The position numbers and the translations under genes were made by a program. This document shows, piece by piece, positions 7,014 to 10,643 of a stretch of 10,643 bases of DNA. Origin of the DNA: Candidatus Dadabacteria bacterium UBA2774 (GTDB taxonomy: Bacteria > Desulfobacterota_D > UBA1144 > Nemesobacterales > UBA2774); assembly GCA_002352485.1 (NCBI GenBank), contig DEIM01000055.1, positions 3,557 to 14,199 on the forward strand, in the 5' to 3' direction. How positions within the stretch are numbered: position 1 is the stretch's first letter; each line of letters begins with the position of its first letter. The notes under the pieces are model-generated. The model ran no database searches. It worked only from the letters and a program-made list of their open reading frames with translations, and was not told the origin of the DNA.

Positions 7014-7148
7014 AGAATTTGTCTTTGTAATCAGCTCAGGATTTGAGTCTCGGGTATGTGAAGCTATCCGGAGCTTATATTTAGTTCCGCTATTGCATAT
7101 AGGAATATACTTATAATGTAATTCTTTGTATTAGATTTAAAAGCTATC

Positions 7149-7799
7149 TTATCTGCACTCTAGTCTGCCGTTTTGGTTTACAACATTACCGTAGCACTCA
7201 CCGACATCAAGCGATGTCCAGCGCCAGCTTCCGTCCCTGCGCTGACACTCGGCGCTTAATATGTCTCCGTTCATGCTAAGGTCATGACAGCTCTGTCTGT
7301 AGCTCCCGTTAGGTAGCATGTTATGATGGTGTCTACGTCCGCATGTGAGTCTTCCGTTCTGATTGGATATATCCTGATAACAGTTCCTATAATCAAGAGA
7401 GGATTCGCGCCACTCGTCGTCTCGCATCTGACACCTTGCCCAAAGCTCGCCGCCCCTGGTGTTTATGTCACGGCATGTTTGCTGGTAGCTTCCTGAAGGG
7501 GCCCAGTTATTTCCTCCACCACCGCCACCACCATTTTGATTACACGTGAGGTTGCCGTCGTTATTATGTATCGGGCCGTTGCAAGACCCGAAATAGAGGA
7601 CAGTGCTCTGCCATGTGCCGTCCATTTTACGGCATTTAGCCTCCAGCATATGTCCTATTTTTATTAGATCTTCACACGAATCTTTGTAGTTTCCGGGTGG
7701 GTATTGCTGCGCAAGCGCGGTGTCGCCTAAAATAGAAAACCCTGTAAATATGAACAAACCCAAAATAAATACTGCTGCCGATCTTTTTAATGATTTCAT
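7149..7799 (-). CDS. Secreted protein with three CVNH (cyanovirin-N homology) repeats
   Basis: Exported, disulfide-rich lectin-like protein of 216 residues. A Sec signal peptide (MKSLKR, hydrophobic core 8-24, likely cleavage after ALA at 28-30) is followed by three 51-residue repeats at 36-86, 103-153 and 165-215. Each starts GxY and contains C, C, C, C with identical 14, 17 and 13 spacing (Cys42/56/73/86, 109/123/140/153, 171/185/202/215). By hand alignment, repeats 2 and 3 share 27 of 51 residues, and 1 and 3 share 22. The GxYxxSC...LxAxC...D/GxW...C...NxxGxLxC pattern matches CVNH, a family that includes mannose-binding lectins. Linkers are a seven-Gly run (90-96) and RRHHHN. ATG 7799 has GGGGAG upstream; an earlier frame start at 7835 falls on the -10 box. 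It has its own promoter. Carbohydrate binding is inferred from family; a target is unknown. Confidence 0.88.
   Translation of the reverse strand: MKSLKRSAAVFILGLFIFTGFSILGDTALAQQYPPGNYKDSCEDLIKIGHMLEAKCRKMDGTWQSTVLYFGSCNGPIHNNDGNLTCNQNGGGGGGGNNWAPSGSYQQTCRDINTRGGELWARCQMRDDEWRESSLDYRNCYQDISNQNGRLTCGRRHHHNMLPNGSYRQSCHDLSMNGDILSAECQRRDGSWRWTSLDVGECYGNVVNQNGRLECR
7512..7532 (-). repeat. GGN codon run encoding the poly-Gly linker
   Basis: Seven consecutive glycine codons (mostly GGT, then GGC and GGA) link CVNH repeats 1 and 2. Trinucleotide repetition of this kind can vary in length by slippage in steps that keep the frame. The lipoprotein gene has a similar pair of Gly runs at 4101-4139. Confidence 0.7.
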
Positions 7800-7834
7800 G
7801 TTTTTTTCTCCCCTCTGTGTTTTAAATATAGTCA

Positions 7835-7863
7835 TTATTATATCTTTAGATTTTGGAAGTCAA
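7835..7863 (-). promoter_or_regulatory. Candidate sigma-70 promoter for the CVNH gene
   Basis: On the minus strand TTGACT (7863-7858) precedes TATAAT (7842-7837) with a 15-nt spacer, or TAATAA (7840-7835) with the optimal 17 nt. The predicted transcript starts at about 7829, giving a leader of about 30 nt that contains the GGGGAG ribosome binding site before ATG 7799. This argues that the CVNH gene is transcribed apart from the upstream operon, and against a start codon at 7835. Confidence 0.55.
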
Positions 7864-7876
7864 TAGACCGCGTGAT

Positions 7877-8629
7877 TCAAGGTGTTTTTACTTCGAAATA
7901 TTTCTTTACGCTTTTGAGAACAAATCTGTGGTGATAGGCCATCTGCTCCTCTGAATATTGCCGGTCTTTACCATAAGGGCAGGCCCTCCTTGAAGCGCAG
8001 CTGGAAGAACATGTGTCCTCGGCTAGTCTGAAAGCCATGCAGGATTCCCAGTCCCAGCCTTTCTCGGATATAGTGCTTGCGGGACATGCGCTTATGCAGG
8101 GCTTATGGCAGGAAGGGCAGGGGGCAAAGCCCTCTAAAGGGCTGTCGTAGCGGCTGAGCTCAAGGTCTGTAAGAAGCGCCCCTCTGAGCGATATCCAGGG
8201 ACCGTGTTCCGGGTGAAGCAATATACCCAGAAGGCTCCTAACGCCTGCGCCTGAGCGCTCTCCGAGTTTTACAAAGTCCATTAATGTGCCGTCTTCACCG
8301 AAAGGAAATACCGCCCTATGCATTACTCCGTTCTCATTAAGTACGCCGGATAACTCCTCGAATATCATTAGCGAGTAGTTGTCTATCAGGTTTTCATCCC
8401 TCTCTTTAAAGTCGGGGTTACTCTTAAGATAATTGCTGAAAGTATTCCAGAAAGCGTTTCCTCCGAATCCTATGAGCGTGATTGATCTTGCGCCCGGCAG
8501 AAGGTCTGAAACTTGCCTATTTTCAGCGACAACCTCGTCATAATCACGAGCGGTTATGGTTTGGGTGATATTGAAGCCGGAGTCCCTTGAAATGCTCTTA
8601 AGTCTTTGTAGTACGGCTTCAGGTTTCAT
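7877..8629 (-). CDS. Short QueG-related 4Fe-4S protein
   Basis: Predicted cytosolic Fe-S protein of 250 residues, with no proven function. The N-terminal 160 residues resemble the cobalamin-binding half of epoxyqueuosine reductase-like proteins (GARSITLIGFGGNAFWNTF, 46-64; Gly-rich SGAGVRSLLGILLHPEHGPW, 126-145). The C-terminal part carries eight cysteines in a two-cluster ferredoxin arrangement: C171, C174, C178, C182-P, then C197, C207, C211 and C217-P. It is clearly shorter than QueG (typically 310-380). It looks closer to the short 'ferredoxin' proteins of COG1600 type that share the C..C...C...CP and ACP[VY]G blocks. A queuosine role is therefore not claimed. ATG 8629 was chosen because an upstream TTG (8731) would overlap scpB by 83 nt and add a basic tail unlike the family. 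It follows scpB by 19 nt, without a clear Shine-Dalgarno, as the last gene of the operon. Confidence 0.85.
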   Translation of the reverse strand: MKPEAVLQRLKSISRDSGFNITQTITARDYDEVVAENRQVSDLLPGARSITLIGFGGNAFWNTFSNYLKSNPDFKERDENLIDNYSLMIFEELSGVLNENGVMHRAVFPFGEDGTLMDFVKLGERSGAGVRSLLGILLHPEHGPWISLRGALLTDLELSRYDSPLEGFAPCPSCHKPCISACPASTISEKGWDWESCMAFRLAEDTCSSSCASRRACPYGKDRQYSEEQMAYHHRFVLKSVKKYFEVKTP

Positions 8630-8648
8630 GATGTATGCTGCGGGGATT

Positions 8649-9242
8649 TTAGGGTAGGGGTTCCTCTTGCTGTGAGGGCTCTTCCGAAATGGCCGGGATG
8701 CCGGTTTCAAGGTTCTGGCTGATCTCGTCAATCTCCTTTAAGGTAGGCAAGTCGCTAAGGCTTTTTAGACCGAAAACCTCTAAAAACTCACCGGTCGTAC
8801 CGTATAGGAAGGGTTTCCCTATGACCTCTTTTCTTCCTTTAATCTCTATAATCTGCCGCTCTAGTAGAACATTAATAACACCCGAGCAGTCAACGCCCCT
8901 TATGCTCTCGATCTCGATCCTCGTTACGGGCTGCTTATACGCTATGATAGCAATTACCTCAAGTGCCGCGCGGCTGAGACGGAATTTCTTGACCCTCTTT
9001 AGGAAGTTCGTAATATGGTTGCTTGAGCCCGGAGCTGTCCTGAATTGGTATCCGCCCGATACGTTGGCTAGAAAAATACCTCTTCCCATCTCCTCCCATT
9101 CCGTAAGGAGCTCCTTAAGACAGTTCCTGATATCCGAGCGTTCAATATCAGGGAACACCTGAGCAAGCTTATCCACGCTAACAGGCTCTCCGGATATGAA
9201 AATGATACTCTCTATAGACTTCTTTAAATCAGCTTGCTCCAA
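8649..9242 (-). CDS. scpB: Segregation and condensation protein B
   Basis: ScpB is a winged-helix protein that dimerises, binds the kleisin ScpA, and regulates the SMC complex in chromosome condensation and segregation. The 197 residues include two winged-helix domains. WHD1 covers about 5-80 (IESIIFISGEPVSVDKLA, 11-28). WHD2 covers about 90-165, with LSRAALEVIAIIAYKQPVTRIEIE, IRGVDCSGVINVLLERQII and the GKPFLYGTT wing, all classic for the family. An acidic, Pro/Gln-rich tail follows. The start is TTG 9242, as there is no suitable ATG; AGGAG (9256-9252) sits 9 nt upstream, inside scpA. The in-frame ATT just before the TTG is a less likely start. The first 14 nt overlap the end of scpA, so translation is probably coupled, which helps keep the ScpA:ScpB ratio. 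The Fe-S gene follows. Confidence 0.95.
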   Translation of the reverse strand: MEQADLKKSIESIIFISGEPVSVDKLAQVFPDIERSDIRNCLKELLTEWEEMGRGIFLANVSGGYQFRTAPGSSNHITNFLKRVKKFRLSRAALEVIAIIAYKQPVTRIEIESIRGVDCSGVINVLLERQIIEIKGRKEVIGKPFLYGTTGEFLEVFGLKSLSDLPTLKEIDEISQNLETGIPAISEEPSQQEEPLP

Positions 9243-9999
9243 AATGATTTTCTCCTGAATATACTATTATCATAGGGGCGTCAGGCGACTCCTGAACAAT
9301 GTGAACCGAGTCCATCCTGGCGAGCTCCAGAAGAGATAAAAATGTTAGGATAAGATCGAATTTGGACTCGCACTCGGTAAATAATCGTTCAAATCCTATC
9401 TCTCCAAGCGTCCTTATTTTATTTAAAACCTGCTCAAGTTTTTCCTCAATTGTAATTTCTTCTGTAATGAACGATAAGTCTTCGGCCCAGAGCTCTTTTC
9501 TTCTGTCATAGAATTCCCTGAAAGCCTCTATGAGCGACCAGAGGTTAACCGGTACGAGCTCTACTTCTTCTATGCTGAGGTCCCCCTTGTCAGGCTCTCT
9601 TTTGAATACGTCCCTTCCAAGAACCTCTCCCTCAAATAGATCAGAGGCGGCGTCCTGATAAACCTGATACTCCAGGAGTCTTCTCACAAGCTCAGCCCTC
9701 GGGTCTTCCTCTTCCTCTTCGATCACGGGTTTGGGTAGGAGCATCTTAGATTTTATAAGAGAAAGCTCTGCTGCAATTACCAAGTAGTCGCCGGCAACTT
9801 CTAGATTGAGCTCCTTCATAAGCTCTAAGTACTCGATATACTGATCCGTAATGGCAGCGACCTTTATATCGTATATATCCATTTCGTTTTTCTTTATCAG
9901 GTGTAGCAGGAGATCCATAGGGCCTTCAAAGAGGTTTATCTTGATTACACAAGGCTCTTTGGGCTCGAGCGGTCCTGCGCCTGGGATTTGGTTCTTCAT
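9229..9999 (-). CDS. scpA: Segregation and condensation protein A (kleisin)
   Basis: ScpA is the kleisin that bridges the two SMC heads and binds ScpB in the bacterial condensin complex on the nucleoid. The 256 residues show the N-terminal family motif INLFEGPMDLLLHLIKKNEMDIYDI (about 21-45), then the helix AGDYLVIAAELSLIKSKMLLP that contacts the SMC neck. A Glu-rich flexible middle with a run of five Glu residues follows, then a C-terminal winged helix (from about 195) with FLSLLELARMDSVHIVQ. ATG 9999 is chosen because its ATG overlaps the TGA of the upstream M50 gene (ATGA, 4-nt overlap), a standard operon junction. An in-frame TTG at 10026 would extend the overlap and lacks support. The stop lies 14 nt inside scpB. 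The order M50 gene then scpA then scpB is seen in many bacterial genomes. Confidence 0.96.
   Translation of the reverse strand: MKNQIPGAGPLEPKEPCVIKINLFEGPMDLLLHLIKKNEMDIYDIKVAAITDQYIEYLELMKELNLEVAGDYLVIAAELSLIKSKMLLPKPVIEEEEEDPRAELVRRLLEYQVYQDAASDLFEGEVLGRDVFKREPDKGDLSIEEVELVPVNLWSLIEAFREFYDRRKELWAEDLSFITEEITIEEKLEQVLNKIRTLGEIGFERLFTECESKFDLILTFLSLLELARMDSVHIVQESPDAPMIIVYSGENHFGAS
9252..9256 (-). promoter_or_regulatory. scpB ribosome binding site within scpA
   Basis: AGGAG on the minus strand, 9 nt before TTG 9242 (6 nt before the adjacent ATT). It decides the scpB start in the absence of an ATG and lies inside the last codons of scpA. Confidence 0.6.
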
Positions 10000-10643
10000 C
10001 CTATTAACTGTCCTATAATACCCCAAAGCTGAGAAAAACTGTAGCCCGAGAGAAATTCTGACAGTAGCGACGCAGGGAGGAAGATGTATCTGAATATCCC
10101 GTCTGCGAATATGAATAGGCCGAACAAAACCAGTACGCCGTAGCGCTCAAACTGGCTGTACACCCTGAGCTGCTTATCGGGCAGTACGGCGTAGAGCACC
10201 CTTGAGCCGTCAAGCGGAGGGATCGGAAGCAGATTGAAGATTGCAAGAGCTATACCGTAGACAAATGAGAGTATAATGAACACCGGTATCACTACGTACG
10301 CGCCCTGAAATACCAACTCGCCCGTTATCATTCTAGGTATCATAAAGCTGAGTATCAAGCCTGCAACGACTGCTGTAGCAAGATTAGAAAGGGGGCCTGC
10401 GATTGCCACAAGGAGAGTGCCTTTCTTCGGGTCCTTAAAATTCATGGGATTTATGGGAACTGGTTTTGCCCATCCGAACCCCACAACGAACATCAGTATA
10501 GTTCCTAGCACGTCCAGGTGAGCAATTGGGTTCAATGTGAGCCTTCCGTTTAATTCAGCCGTCCGGTCGCCGAGCTTATTGGCCGTCCATCCGTGAAAGT
10601 ACTCGTGTATCGTCAGCGCCATTAAGATAGCGGGGGCCTGTAT
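9996..10643 (-). CDS. Site-2 protease family (M50) membrane metalloprotease, 5' end outside window
   Basis: Integral inner-membrane zinc metalloprotease of the short M50 class (SpoIVFB/YdiL-like without PDZ domain). It is expected to cleave within membrane segments, but its substrate is unknown. The 215 residues in the window include the zinc site HEYFH at the N-terminal end. Next come GRLTLNPIAHLDVLGTIL and FGWAKPVPINP, typical of this class, then AGPLSNLATA. NLLPIPPLDGSRV carries the Asp third zinc ligand. Hydrophobic spans lie at about 38-55, 80-100, 110-130, and 160-185. The reading frame stays open to the window end upstream of ATG 10622, with IQAPAILM before it, so the true start lies outside the window, likely 15-30 residues upstream. 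It ends in the ATGA junction with scpA, making it the first visible gene of the operon. Confidence 0.93.
   Translation of the reverse strand: MQAPAILMALTIHEYFHGWTANKLGDRTAELNGRLTLNPIAHLDVLGTILMFVVGFGWAKPVPINPMNFKDPKKGTLLVAIAGPLSNLATAVVAGLILSFMIPRMITGELVFQGAYVVIPVFIILSFVYGIALAIFNLLPIPPLDGSRVLYAVLPDKQLRVYSQFERYGVLVLFGLFIFADGIFRYIFLPASLLSEFLSGYSFSQLWGIIGQLIG

Noticed and set aside
7036..7148. AT-rich gap upstream of der examined for a promoter, small RNA or tRNA
   Set aside because: No -35/-10 pair at normal spacing, no cloverleaf, and only a weak CTCA/TGAG repeat near 7034-7046.
7800..7835. Longer CVNH protein starting at 7835
   Set aside because: That codon falls on the predicted -10 box, and the added residues would place a charged stretch before a standard signal peptide. 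ATG 7799 has a good ribosome binding site.
8630..8731. Longer Fe-S protein starting at TTG 8731
   Set aside because: It would overlap scpB by 83 nt and its first 34 residues look like an out-of-frame reading of the scpB tail.
8689..9162. 157-codon open frame on the + strand opposite scpB
   Set aside because: It is antisense to a secure gene, has low-complexity Ser/Arg/Leu content typical of a mirrored frame, and has no family resemblance.
10000..10026. Longer ScpA starting at TTG 10026
   Set aside because: The ATGA junction at 9996-9999 is a standard coupled start, and the extra nine residues are not part of the family.

Overview
The window is an ordinary-looking bacterial chromosome segment of moderate G+C with eleven protein-coding genes. 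The two end genes are cut by the window edges. There is no rRNA, tRNA, CRISPR array, insertion sequence or phage gene, and the longest gap between genes is about 135-150 bases. A Gram-negative host is likely: there is a lipobox lipoprotein, a secreted lectin-like protein with a Sec signal peptide, and a PhaR-type regulator. The gene mix (PhaR, ScpAB, short Fe-S protein, CVNH protein) would fit a deltaproteobacterial-like or candidate-phylum lineage, but that placement is a guess.

Layout from left to right. (1) 1-1266, + strand: the C-terminal four fifths of a PepA-type leucyl aminopeptidase. (2) 1335-2730, - strand: ilvE (branched-chain aminotransferase), followed by a small YdjM/DUF457 membrane protein whose start overlaps the ilvE stop. 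(3) 2731-2859: a divergent promoter region with an inverted repeat, between ilvE and phaR. (4) 2860-3459, + strand: phaR, probably with little or no 5' leader. (5) 3552-4232, - strand: an uncharacterised exported lipoprotein. It is divergent from a GT4 glycosyltransferase (4346-5623, +), and the gap between them holds two short dyads. (6) 5652-7013, - strand: der (engA), the ribosome-assembly GTPase. (7) 7149-7799, - strand: a secreted protein made of three CVNH half-repeats, with its own promoter. (8) 7877-10643, - strand: a tightly packed operon read right to left. Its order is M50 site-2 protease family protein (5' end outside the window), scpA, scpB, then a short QueG-related 4Fe-4S protein.

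How the genes relate: the M50-scpA-scpB-FeS run is the only clear operon, with a 4-nt overlap, a 14-nt overlap and a 19-nt gap. ScpA and ScpB are the kleisin and winged-helix partners of SMC in chromosome condensation. The M50 protein and the Fe-S protein are co-transcribed passengers of unproven role. The other genes are housekeeping (pepA, ilvE, der), a carbon-storage regulator (phaR), or cell-surface functions (lipoprotein, glycosyltransferase, CVNH protein).

I found no convincing new multi-gene system. The most unusual item is the CVNH protein: it has three half-repeats instead of two, with four cysteines per repeat at exactly conserved spacing. Next in interest are the regulatory dyads and the apparently leaderless phaR.
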